A stretch of DNA of 6,936 nt from Elusimicrobiota bacterium (GCA_028717525.1 JAQUNT010000122.1:1-6936); one strand, 5' to 3'. Positions 1-6,340 are shown, counted from the stretch's first letter. Notes: generated by a model not told the origin, from the sequence alone. Translations and numbers: made by a program.

Positions 1-481
1 GCATGTTCTCCCCCGAGTAGAGGGGCCAGACCACGCGCCGGGCGCCGAGGTACGAGCCGCACCAGGTGCCGGACACGTCGTAGGCCGGGAGGTTGGAGGC
101 CATGGCGAAGCCCGCGCGGCGGCGCTGGTCCGGCAGGTGCAGGCCGCAGGCCAAGGGGACGAGGGCTGTGGCGCCCTTGATGCCCGCGATGGGCGTGGCG
201 TGCAGGTGGGGGTGCTCCTTGTACCTGATGCGGCCGTGGAGCTCGACCATGCCGTCGCAGAAGCCGAGCAGGTCCTTGTCCTCGGCGTAGGTGTGGTAGT
301 CGTAGCCCGGGTCCGCGCAAAAATCCGCTTCCAGGCGGCGCAGGGCCTCGGGCGGGATCCCGTCGGGGTTTCCCAAAGAGAGGTTGAGCGCGGGCAGGCC
401 GGAGCGGCGCTGGTATTCGTCGAGCAGGACGTAGATGAACTGGAAGAGGTTGATTCCCGCCTCCGGGATCGATCTGGCCAT
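1..481 (-). CDS. PLP-dependent aminotransferase, class I/II (partial, N-terminal 160 residues)
   Basis: Reading the minus strand from ATG at 481 gives an uninterrupted frame of 160 codons that runs off the left edge, so the C-terminal part, including the expected PLP-binding lysine, is not in the window. The N-terminus begins MARSIPEAGINLFQF. At residues 33-43 it carries NLSLGNPDGIP, the NLSxGxPD-type segment typical of fold type I aminotransferases near their N-terminus. A GIKGATALVPLACG stretch at about residues 99-112 matches where these enzymes have their glycine-containing PLP phosphate-binding loop. The following NLPAYDVSGTWCGSYLGARR resembles the usual 'P.Y..y...a...G' segment. The expected role is transfer of an amino group between an amino acid and a 2-oxo acid in the cytoplasm. 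The substrate cannot be told; aspartate-type and LL-diaminopimelate-type enzymes share these features. No Shine-Dalgarno precedes the ATG, and an extended -10 six bases upstream suggests a leaderless message. Confidence 0.82.
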   Translation of the reverse strand, partial: MARSIPEAGINLFQFIYVLLDEYQRRSGLPALNLSLGNPDGIPPEALRRLEADFCADPGYDYHTYAEDKDLLGFCDGMVELHGRIRYKEHPHLHATPIAGIKGATALVPLACGLHLPDQRRRAGFAMASNLPAYDVSGTWCGSYLGARRVVWPLYSGENM

Positions 482-487
482 GGGGGT

Positions 488-496
488 ATCGTAGCA
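488..496 (-). promoter_or_regulatory. Extended -10 promoter for the aminotransferase, probably leaderless
   Basis: On the minus strand this reads TGCTACGAT, a TGn extension plus a -10-like hexamer. Six bases (ACCCCC) separate the hexamer from the ATG at 481, so a start seven bases past the hexamer falls on the A of the ATG. No -35-like TTGACA is seen at normal spacing. The element abuts an oppositely oriented extended -10. Sequence match is direct; promoter function is inferred. Confidence 0.55.
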
Positions 497-505
497 TGGT
501 ATGAT
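497..505 (+). promoter_or_regulatory. Extended -10 promoter for the membrane protein gene, probably leaderless
   Basis: The plus strand reads TGGTATGAT: a TGn extension and a TATGAT hexamer close to TATAAT. Five bases later comes the GTG start at 511, so the predicted transcription start is at about 511-512 and there is no room for a ribosome binding site. It lies directly next to the minus-strand extended -10; together they form the imperfect dyad TATCGTA-GCATGG-TATGATA (487-506). No -35 hexamer is evident. Confidence 0.55.
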
Positions 506-510
506 AGCGC

Positions 511-2121
511 GTGGCCACGGCGCGCGGCGGCGCGGACCGCTTCTGGTGGGGCCTGGCGCTCGTCTGCGCCGCGCCCGCCTTCTGCTTCCCGCTCTTCAAC
601 CCGGACCTCTTCTGGCACCTCAGCGCCGGGCGCTGGATCCTGGAGCACCTCGCCCTGCCGCGGGAGGATTTCCTTTCCTTCACCAAGGCCGGCCGGCCCT
701 GGGTGGACTTCGAGTGGCTGGCGCAGCTCGTCTACCAGGGCGTCTACGCCTGCGGCGGGATGCTGGGGCTCTGGTACCTCAAGCTCTCCTTGCTGGTGGT
801 CTCCTGGCTGCCTCTGCTGCGCCTGTTGCGGTCCCGCGGCGTGGCCGAGGGCCTGTTGCCCGCGGCCCTGGCCATCTGGGCCGTCAACGTGCTGGCCTAT
901 TCCGACATCCGCTCGGACCTGTTCTCCTTGCTCCTGTTCTCCTGGCTCCTGCTCCATCTGGAGTCCGGCTCGCCCCTGTCCTGGACCTGGCGCCGGCTGC
1001 TCGGCGTCGGCGCCTGGTTCGCCGTCTGGGCGGACCTGCACGCGGGCTTCGCCTTGGGCCTGGCTCTGCTGCTCTGCTACGCCGCCTGCGCCGCGCTGAG
1101 GAGAGACTGGCCGCAGGCCCGCGCTCATGCCGCGGCTTTGGCGGCCGGGGCTTTGGGCAGCCTCTGCAACCCGTACGGCTGGGGGCCGCACCGGGTGCTC
1201 TGGGAGCACTGGAGCATGATCGGGCACCTGGAGCGCAACATCGTCGAGTGGTCGCCCATGAACGTCCTGCAGACCGCCTACTGGCCTTTCTGGCCGACGG
1301 CCGGGGCCTTGGTCGCCGTGACCGCGGCAGCGCTGTGGCGCCGCCGGCAGGACCGCAGCCCGTCTCTGGCCCTGCCCGCCTTCGCGATCCTGCTCTGCCT
1401 GGCCGCGCTGAGGCATCAGCGCAGTTCCCTGCTCTTCACCCCCGCCGCGGTGGCCGCGATCTTCCTGACCGCGCGCGAGGCGGGCTGGGACGGCAGCGCC
1501 TGGCTGAGGCGGGCCGCGGCCTGCGTCCTGGTCCTGGGCGCGGTCTTCTCGGTCTGGCTGCTGCCGAGGATCTTCTGGGGGCGCGGGGTGTTCAACTATC
1601 TCTACGTGCCGTATTCCGCGGCGGAGTTCATGGCGCCGCACCGGCGGGTCTTCGCGGGACTGCGGCTCTACAACGCCTGGGCCTGGGGGGGGTACCTGGG
1701 CTGGCGTCTGCGGCCCTGGTACCGCCCTTTCTGCGACGGCCGCTACATTTTCCACGACCAGCTGGCCCGGGTCCAGGAAGCCTTCGCCAGCCCTGAGCTC
1801 TGGGGCGCCTTCATGGAGCGGGAGCGTCTCGACGGAGCGCTCATGCTGAACTACGGGGTGACGCTCGCGGGGCGGAGGCCCTGGTATGACTCCTACATGC
1901 CGCCGCGGCGCTGGGCCGTGGTGTATTGGGACGACGCGGCCATCCTGTTCGTGGCCCGGCGGGCGGTGCCCCCGGACTGGCTGGCCGCGCACGAGTACCG
2001 CTTCCTGCTGCCCTGGGACGACGCGCGCCTGGCCGAGGCGCTGCGCCGAAAGCAGGTCCCGGTGGCGGCCGCGGCCGAGGAGCTGCGGCGCCACCAGGAA
2101 GAACTGCGCGTGCTACAATAG
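511..2121 (+). CDS. Multi-pass membrane protein, GT-C glycosyltransferase-like
   Basis: This 536-residue protein has about ten hydrophobic segments between residues 11 and 355 (for example 11-29, 111-130, 137-150, 163-196, 257-277, 284-302 and 334-354). A polar C-terminal part ends in a charged helix (about 503-536). After the first membrane segment comes NPDLFWHL (30-37), placing an Asp (D32) in the first extracytoplasmic loop as in GT-C enzymes that use lipid-phosphate sugars. It is followed by GRPWVDFEWL (61-70), ADLHAGF (174-180), CNPYG (219-223), WGGYL (392-396) and CDGR (408-411). I recall this motif order from a widespread family of uncharacterised membrane proteins usually annotated as hypothetical or mannosyltransferase-like. 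A sugar transfer role at the cytoplasmic membrane is inference. The GTG start was chosen because it precedes the first membrane segment and no in-frame start upstream fits the promoter; no Shine-Dalgarno is present. Confidence 0.8.
   Translation: MATARGGADRFWWGLALVCAAPAFCFPLFNPDLFWHLSAGRWILEHLALPREDFLSFTKAGRPWVDFEWLAQLVYQGVYACGGMLGLWYLKLSLLVVSWLPLLRLLRSRGVAEGLLPAALAIWAVNVLAYSDIRSDLFSLLLFSWLLLHLESGSPLSWTWRRLLGVGAWFAVWADLHAGFALGLALLLCYAACAALRRDWPQARAHAAALAAGALGSLCNPYGWGPHRVLWEHWSMIGHLERNIVEWSPMNVLQTAYWPFWPTAGALVAVTAAALWRRRQDRSPSLALPAFAILLCLAALRHQRSSLLFTPAAVAAIFLTAREAGWDGSAWLRRAAACVLVLGAVFSVWLLPRIFWGRGVFNYLYVPYSAAEFMAPHRRVFAGLRLYNAWAWGGYLGWRLRPWYRPFCDGRYIFHDQLARVQEAFASPELWGAFMERERLDGALMLNYGVTLAGRRPWYDSYMPPRRWAVVYWDDAAILFVARRAVPPDWLAAHEYRFLLPWDDARLAEALRRKQVPVAAAAEELRRHQEELRVLQ
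2111..2119 (+). promoter_or_regulatory. Extended -10 promoter candidate upstream of the hydrolase-trmL pair
   Basis: TGCTACAAT lies at the very end of the membrane protein gene, its last base being the first base of that gene's TAG stop. It differs from the minus-strand element at 488-496 by one base. Transcription would start near 2126, giving a leader of about 28 bases before the ATG at 2154. No -35 hexamer is obvious in the coding sequence upstream. Promoter function is inferred from the repeated motif. Confidence 0.45.
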
Positions 2122-2132
2122 GGGTCTGACCC
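2122..2132. repeat. Short palindrome GGGTCTGACCC in the intergenic gap
   Basis: A perfect 4-bp-arm inverted repeat (GGGT-CTG-ACCC) sits directly after the stop codon of the membrane protein gene. It is too short and lacks the T-run needed for an intrinsic terminator. It would overlap the predicted transcription start of the downstream pair, so it may be an operator half or simply chance. Very similar GGGGTCTGACCCC palindromes recur between genes in many bacteria, which makes it worth counting genome-wide. Confidence 0.35.
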
Positions 2133-2153
2133 TCATAAAGTTCACAAACCCGC

Positions 2154-2936
2154 ATGGCTGAGGCCTTCTGCGTCGACTCCGGCCCGCGCGAAGGGCTGCC
2201 CGTGGTCTTCATCCACGGCTTCCCCTTCGACCACTCCATGTGGGAGCCGCAGGTCCGGGCCTTGGAACACCGCTATCGCGCCATCGCCTACGATGTCCGC
2301 GGTCTGGGCCGCAGCCCGGTTGGCGGCGCTTCGGCGGCCATGGAGACCTTGGTCGATGACCTCATCCGCCTGCTCGACGGCCTGTCCATCCCCGAAGCCG
2401 CTCTCTGCGGCCTCTCCATGGGCGGCTACATCGCCCTGCGCGCCGCGGAGCGCGAGCCCGCCCGGGTCAAAGCCCTCATCCTGGCCGACACCCGCAGCCA
2501 GGCGGACACCGAGACCGCCAGGCAGAACCGGGCAGCCGCTATCTCGAGCATCGATCAAGACGGGCTCCAGCCCTTCGCCCGTGATTTCGTCAAGAAGATG
2601 TTCTCGCCCCAGGCCCTCGCGGCCAACGCCCCCTGCGTGGCCGCCGCCCGCAGCGCCATCCTGCGCAACCAGCCCGCAGGGGTCTGCTTCGCGGCCCGGG
2701 CCATCATGAGCCGCAGCGACACCACGCCAGCTTTGCCCAGGATTCGGGTCCCGGCCCTGGTCCTGGCCGGCGAGCACGACAGCCTCACCCCTCCGTTAGA
2801 AGGCCAAGCCATGGCGGCGGCCATCCCGGGGGCCAGGTTCTGCCTCATCCCCGGCGCCGGCCACCTGAGCAGCGTGGAGGCTCCCGCCCGGTTCAACCGC
2901 CTCCTGGCGGATTTTCTGGACGGTTTGCGGCGTTAA
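2154..2936 (+). CDS. Alpha/beta hydrolase fold protein
   Basis: The 260-residue protein shows a complete alpha/beta hydrolase layout. An oxyanion-hole segment VVFIHGFPFDHSMW lies at residues 17-30 and a DVRGLGRS strand-turn at 47-54. The nucleophile elbow GLSMGG (86-91) places Ser88 as nucleophile. LVLAGEHDSLTPP (202-214) carries the acid Asp209, and GAGHLSSVE (234-242) carries His237. The length is normal for the family, with a helical cap between roughly 115 and 190. There is no signal peptide, so it should act in the cytoplasm. The sequence resembles 3-oxoadipate enol-lactonase/esterase-type members, but the substrate cannot be assigned. The ATG at 2154 was chosen because the family starts only about 10-20 residues before the HG motif. 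It has no clear Shine-Dalgarno. The stop is one base before the trmL start, indicating co-transcription. Confidence 0.9.
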   Translation: MAEAFCVDSGPREGLPVVFIHGFPFDHSMWEPQVRALEHRYRAIAYDVRGLGRSPVGGASAAMETLVDDLIRLLDGLSIPEAALCGLSMGGYIALRAAEREPARVKALILADTRSQADTETARQNRAAAISSIDQDGLQPFARDFVKKMFSPQALAANAPCVAAARSAILRNQPAGVCFAARAIMSRSDTTPALPRIRVPALVLAGEHDSLTPPLEGQAMAAAIPGARFCLIPGAGHLSSVEAPARFNRLLADFLDGLRR

Positions 2937-2937
2937 A

Positions 2938-3396
2938 GTGCGGATCGTCCTCTACGAGCCCGAGATCCCCTGGAACACCGGCAACATCGGCCGCACCTGC
3001 GTCGCCGCGGGCGCGGCCCTGCACCTTATCAAGCCCCTGGGCTTCCGGATCGGCGGCAAGGAGATACGGCGCGCCGGCCTCGACTACTGGTCCAAGCTCC
3101 GGCTCCACGTGCACGACAGCTTCCCGGACTTCCTGTCCAGCCTCCCCGAGGGGGCCTCGGTCCTGGCCTTCAGCACCAAGGCCAAGCCCAGCTTCCGAGA
3201 CGCTCCCTACCGCGAGGACAGCTACCTCATCTTCGGCGGAGAATCCTGCGGCCTGCCCGAGGCCGCGCTGCGCCGCTACTCCCAAAGCCTCTTCCGCATC
3301 CCCCAGACCAGCGCCGTGCGCTCCCTCAACCTCTCCACAGCCGCGGCCCTCGTCCTGTACGAGGGCCTGCGCCGAGTCGGCCAAGACCCGCAATAA
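2938..3396 (+). CDS. trmL: tRNA (cytidine(34)-2'-O)-methyltransferase TrmL
   Basis: The 152-residue product matches the compact TrmL/YibK branch of the SPOUT methyltransferases in length (E. coli TrmL is about 157) and motifs. Seen in order are NTGNIGRTC (13-21), FGGESCGLP (99-107), and IPQTSAVRSLNLSTAAALVL (121-140). The last two form the knotted S-adenosylmethionine-binding region, and RSLNLS is the family signature. Homologues 2'-O-methylate the wobble base of leucine tRNAs and act as cytoplasmic dimers. The GTG start follows the hydrolase TAA after a single base. With no Shine-Dalgarno of its own, translation is probably coupled to the upstream gene. The pairing with a hydrolase gives no evident functional link. 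Identification is strong; the exact tRNA set is inferred from the family. Confidence 0.95.
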   Translation: MRIVLYEPEIPWNTGNIGRTCVAAGAALHLIKPLGFRIGGKEIRRAGLDYWSKLRLHVHDSFPDFLSSLPEGASVLAFSTKAKPSFRDAPYREDSYLIFGGESCGLPEAALRRYSQSLFRIPQTSAVRSLNLSTAAALVLYEGLRRVGQDPQ

Positions 3397-3400
3397 ATCC

Positions 3401-3418
3401 GTAGCAGGGGACTGCTAC
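3401..3418. repeat. Perfect inverted repeat, 7-bp arms, 4-base loop
   Basis: GTAGCAG-GGGA-CTGCTAC is a perfect 7-bp-arm dyad lying 5 bases after the trmL stop. The sequence after it is AAAGAAAAC on the plus strand, with no T-run, so it is not a standard terminator in that direction. The right arm contains the TGCTAC that begins the possible extended -10 at 3413-3421, so it could be an operator or a weak transcript-end hairpin for trmL. Confidence 0.55.
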
Positions 3419-3421
3419 AAA
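3413..3421 (+). promoter_or_regulatory. Possible extended -10 for the small secreted protein gene
   Basis: TGCTACAAA matches the TGCTACRAT form seen at 488-496 and 2111-2119 except for its last base. The predicted start near 3428 lies about three bases before the GTG at 3431, again leaving no leader. It overlaps the right arm of the inverted repeat at 3401-3418. No -35 is obvious. Confidence 0.4.
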
Positions 3422-3430
3422 GAAAACGGA

Positions 3431-3985
3431 GTGAACCCGCTCATCCTCGCCGTCTTCTTCGGACTCGCGGCCCCGGCGCCGGCGCACGACTTCGAGTTGC
3501 GCGACACCGGGGAGTTCATGCCCTTGGGCCAGCACGTGGAGTTTTACGACCGCTTCGGCTGGCGCTCCTACCAGGCGGACTTCGAGTTCGACCTCGAGGG
3601 CCTGGGCCTGGCCAGGAGCTCGCGCCTGTCCGTGCGCATCGTCAAGAAGGACGGCAGCCGGTGGGACTATTCGTGCAAGGCCTCCCGAGGGCTCTCCGCC
3701 AGCGTCAGCAAGCTGTTCGACGGCCGCCTCTCCGTGGTGGCCGAGTGCCGCATAGAGCCCAAGCGCTTCGCCAAGGCCGTGGACCTCCACCCGGAGGACA
3801 TCGGTACGCCGGCCTTGGTGTTCCAGGCCTTCGTGGAGGACGGCAAGGCCGTGCCCGGCGCCCAGCGCGGCATCATCCTGCCCAGGGCCGCGCAGAGCTC
3901 GGCCACGGAGCTCACTCCCTACCTGGCCTCCTCGGATGACGCCAACAGCCTGGCCGTGGTGTTCCAGAGCGCTTCCCTGCAGTAG
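3431..3985 (+). CDS. Small secreted protein of unknown function
   Basis: I do not recognise this 184-residue protein. Residues 3-17 form a hydrophobic core (PLILAVFFGLAAPAP) ending in A-P-A before H19, a plausible signal peptidase I site (cleavage after A18). The n-region lacks a positive charge, which is atypical. The mature part is polar and probably beta-rich (for example RLSVRIVKKDGSRWDYSCKA at 65-84). It has exactly two cysteines, C82 and C106, which could form a disulfide outside the cytoplasm. No catalytic motif, lipobox or membrane anchor is seen. The GTG start is the only usable one: the next in-frame Met (M30) would remove the signal peptide, and no upstream ATG, GTG or TTG lies in frame nearby. 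It follows trmL by 34 bases. A GGAG overlaps the start codon itself and cannot serve as a normal ribosome binding site. Confidence 0.75.
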   Translation: MNPLILAVFFGLAAPAPAHDFELRDTGEFMPLGQHVEFYDRFGWRSYQADFEFDLEGLGLARSSRLSVRIVKKDGSRWDYSCKASRGLSASVSKLFDGRLSVVAECRIEPKRFAKAVDLHPEDIGTPALVFQAFVEDGKAVPGAQRGIILPRAAQSSATELTPYLASSDDANSLAVVFQSASLQ

Positions 3986-4066
3986 GACCATCGCCCCACA
4001 GGCTCCTAGGCCGTTTCCCTCCCCGTGAGAGCCCCTTGGGCCCAGCCGCTCCCCGCCTAAGACCCT

Positions 4067-4072
4067 TATACT
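4067..4072 (+). promoter_or_regulatory. -10 element (TATACT) of the S41 protease gene
   Basis: TATACT stands in the 111-base gap after the small secreted gene, within CCCTTATACTCCTAG. A start near 4079 would give a leader of about 18 bases holding the ribosome binding site. The surrounding sequence closely matches that at the next gene (CCCTATAATCATAG, 6423-6436). No -35 hexamer is evident at 16-18 bases, and no clear terminator hairpin for the preceding gene is seen in the gap. Confidence 0.55.
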
Positions 4073-4083
4073 CCTAGTCAGCA

Positions 4084-4089
4084 AAGGAG
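4084..4089 (+). promoter_or_regulatory. Ribosome binding site AAGGAG of the S41 protease gene
   Basis: AAGGAG lies 7 bases before the ATG at 4097 and 10 before the second ATG at 4100, which favours 4097. It is a strong Shine-Dalgarno, unlike the genes further left. Confidence 0.8.
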
Positions 4090-4096
4090 CGAACTT

Positions 4097-6319
4097 ATGA
4101 TGATCAACACGAGAGCCATCGCCGCGGTCCTGGCCTTCCTCCTCGCCTTGCCCGGACCCTCCTTCGCGGCCAGCGTGGCCCGCATCCAGGTCTCAGGCTC
4201 CCCGATCCTGCCCATCGGCGCCGCGGCCATGGCCGCCGCGGCTCCCGGGCAGCTGGCCGGCCCGCTCCTGCAGGCCTCCTTGGGCAAGGCCAGCCTCCAG
4301 TCCATGGCCGCGGTCCCGACCGTGGTCCCGGTCCAGGGCTCCATCCGATCCGTCATCTCAGCCGTTCCCGCGGCCCAGGCCGCGTCCCTGGCCCTGGCCG
4401 CCCCGGCGGCCGCCGCGCCCATGGCCCAGGCCGCTCCCCAGTCTCTCGCCGAATCCATGCCCGCGGGCCCGGTCCGCCAGGCCGTGACGGCTCTGAGCGA
4501 GGCCGTCTCCGATCCCAAGACCGTGGCCAAGACCCTCGACCGGGTCTTCGAGAACAGCTCCCAGGCCAAGGACTCCGACGAGATGGGGCCCCTGGGCGGC
4601 GAAGAGTCCGCCGCCGCCCTCTCCCCGGAAGCCTCGGCCATGTACAGAGAGTACGAGGCCGCGGCGGCCAAGCGGATGGCAGCCTACGAGGCCGAGGTCG
4701 GCCGCGTGCGCTCGGGCCGGTTCGGGCTCATCGTGCAGTACGGCTTCGACGAGCAAGGCCGTTTGCAGGCCGGGGCGGGCTTCACCTTGGACAACCAGCC
4801 CATGAGCCAGGCCCAGCTGCTGCAGGCCCTGCGCTCCGGCCGGGTCACCCCCGCGCAATGGTCCCGGGCCGAGAAGGAGCTGGGCGGCGCGGTGCAGGGC
4901 CTCCTCCAGAAGCTGGTCTCGGTGCTGCGCCAGAACGACGCGGAGCGCCGGGAGGTCCAGCTCCGGATGGACGCCTTGGTGCAAGGCACCTACCGCAGCA
5001 TCCCCAACCCCGCTTACTCCGACTCGGACCAGGCGCCGCCGCCGCACCTCAGCCAGGCCCACGTGCAGGGACTGCTCGACATGGTGAAGGCCCTGCCCGG
5101 CACACCCGTGCAGAAGGACGTCATGCGCCTGATGGGCAACCTGGTGCGGATCGACCGCAGCTGGGTGGACCCCATCCCGGCCTCGTCCTGGGACAAGGCC
5201 GTGGAGCTCATGGGCGAGGTCGCCAAGAAGGTCTATGACAGCGTCAAGCCCAACTGGAGCGATACGGTCACCGCCATGATCAAGGCCGCGGCCGAGAAGC
5301 TGCTCGACCCCTTCTCCGTGTACTGGACCGCCGACGAGTACAAGGCCTTCGTGGACCTCGAGCACAATACCTTCGTGGGCATCGGGGTGATCTTCGAGGA
5401 GTCCGGCTCCGCGGTCATCGACACGGTCATCCCCGGCGGCCCGGCCGAGAAGGCGGGCCTCAAGTCCGGCGACAAGATCACGGCCGTGGACGGCAAGCCC
5501 GCCGCCACCGCCGAGGAGCGCATCAAGGCCATCCGCGGCCAGAAGGGCACGCCCGTGCGCATCAGCGTCGAGCGCGGCGGCCAGCCCCAGGACATCACCG
5601 TGACCCGGGGCCAGGTCGTGACCCGCAACGTCTACAGCAAGATGGCGGCCCCGGGAGTGGGCTACATCTACCTGGGCCAGTTCAGCCCGGACTGCGAGAA
5701 GGAGATCTTCGCCGCGGTGCTGAGCCTGCGCGAGCAGGGCGCCCGGAAGCTCGTCCTGGACCTGCGCAACAACCCGGGCGGCAGCGTGGACTCGGTCTCC
5801 TCCATCGTGGCCTCCTTCTTCAAGGACGGCCAGAAGATCGTGGCCTTCAAGAAGCAGGGCACGGAGATGTACCGCAACGTGGCCGCGGGCGACGGCCGCT
5901 TCCAGGACATGCCGCTGGTGGTCCTGGTCAACGGCAACTCCGCCTCGGCCAGCGAGCTGCTGGCCGGCGCCATCCAGGACGTGCGCGGCGCGGTCATCGT
6001 GGGCAGCCGCTCCTACGGCAAGGGCTCCATGCAGACCATCATGCCCGACGCCCAGGGCCGGGCCCTCAAGCTCACCATCGGCCGCTGGTACACCCCGAAC
6101 GACCGCAACATCGACAACCAGCGGGTCCCGGAGACCAAGGAGAAGATCAAGGGCACGGGCGGCATCGTCCCCGACCACGCGGTCGACATGACCGAGGACC
6201 AGGAGAAAGCGGTCCTGAGGCAGCTGCTGCGCGAGGTCGGCGGCGGCTCCCCGCAGGGGCCGCGCGTGGCGGACCCGGTCCTGGAGAAGGCCATGGAGCT
6301 GCTGGCGGCCAGGCCCTAG
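4097..6319 (+). CDS. Secreted S41 family C-terminal processing peptidase with PDZ domain and long N-terminal extension
   Basis: The 740-residue precursor starts with a signal peptide (hydrophobic 7-18, LPGPSFA, cleavage likely after A24), so it acts in the periplasm or outside. Residues about 30-125 are Ala/Pro-rich and low in complexity. About 180-310 is an unrecognised, mostly helical region containing GLIVQYGFDEQG (210-221). A Ctp-like helical lead-in ending LDPFSVYW (about 401-408) follows. The PDZ domain starts at GIGVIF (428-433) and runs to about 515, with PGGPAEKAGLKSGDKI inside it. The S41 core follows, with LDLRNNPGG (554-562) and NSASASE, where Ser617 is the predicted nucleophile. 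Lys642 in YGKGS is the general base, at the 25-residue spacing known for this family. The family cleaves proteins near their C-termini. At roughly 400-500 residues typical members are much shorter; the extra length is all N-terminal. The class assignment is secure, the substrate unknown. Confidence 0.95.
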   Translation: MMINTRAIAAVLAFLLALPGPSFAASVARIQVSGSPILPIGAAAMAAAAPGQLAGPLLQASLGKASLQSMAAVPTVVPVQGSIRSVISAVPAAQAASLALAAPAAAAPMAQAAPQSLAESMPAGPVRQAVTALSEAVSDPKTVAKTLDRVFENSSQAKDSDEMGPLGGEESAAALSPEASAMYREYEAAAAKRMAAYEAEVGRVRSGRFGLIVQYGFDEQGRLQAGAGFTLDNQPMSQAQLLQALRSGRVTPAQWSRAEKELGGAVQGLLQKLVSVLRQNDAERREVQLRMDALVQGTYRSIPNPAYSDSDQAPPPHLSQAHVQGLLDMVKALPGTPVQKDVMRLMGNLVRIDRSWVDPIPASSWDKAVELMGEVAKKVYDSVKPNWSDTVTAMIKAAAEKLLDPFSVYWTADEYKAFVDLEHNTFVGIGVIFEESGSAVIDTVIPGGPAEKAGLKSGDKITAVDGKPAATAEERIKAIRGQKGTPVRISVERGGQPQDITVTRGQVVTRNVYSKMAAPGVGYIYLGQFSPDCEKEIFAAVLSLREQGARKLVLDLRNNPGGSVDSVSSIVASFFKDGQKIVAFKKQGTEMYRNVAAGDGRFQDMPLVVLVNGNSASASELLAGAIQDVRGAVIVGSRSYGKGSMQTIMPDAQGRALKLTIGRWYTPNDRNIDNQRVPETKEKIKGTGGIVPDHAVDMTEDQEKAVLRQLLREVGGGSPQGPRVADPVLEKAMELLAARP

Positions 6320-6340
6320 GACCAAGCTTCCCACCCGGGT

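Noticed and set aside
137..1099. Plus-strand open frame of 320 codons crossing the divergent spacer
   Set aside because: It runs antisense to the aminotransferase and then out of frame through the membrane protein; its composition is low in complexity and it has no start signal.
501..1796. Plus-strand open frame of 431 codons starting at ATG 501
   Set aside because: It overlaps the membrane protein gene in another frame and is Arg/Ala/Gly/Pro-rich with no hydrophobic pattern. The frame starting at 511 gives clear membrane segments and motifs.
2142..2777. Minus-strand open frame of 211 codons opposite the hydrolase
   Set aside because: It is antisense to a gene with an intact catalytic triad and has no recognisable motif or ribosome binding site.
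3986..4066. Possible terminator after the small secreted gene (TGGGCCCA palindrome and nearby C-rich runs)
   Set aside because: No stem with a proper loop followed by a T-run could be built; the 8-base palindrome at 4037-4044 leaves no loop and is expected in such GC-rich DNA.
3326..4084. Minus-strand open frame of 252 codons opposite the small secreted gene
   Set aside because: It covers both the end of trmL and the small gene in antisense and has typical GC-rich shadow composition. The plus-strand frame has a signal peptide and paired cysteines.
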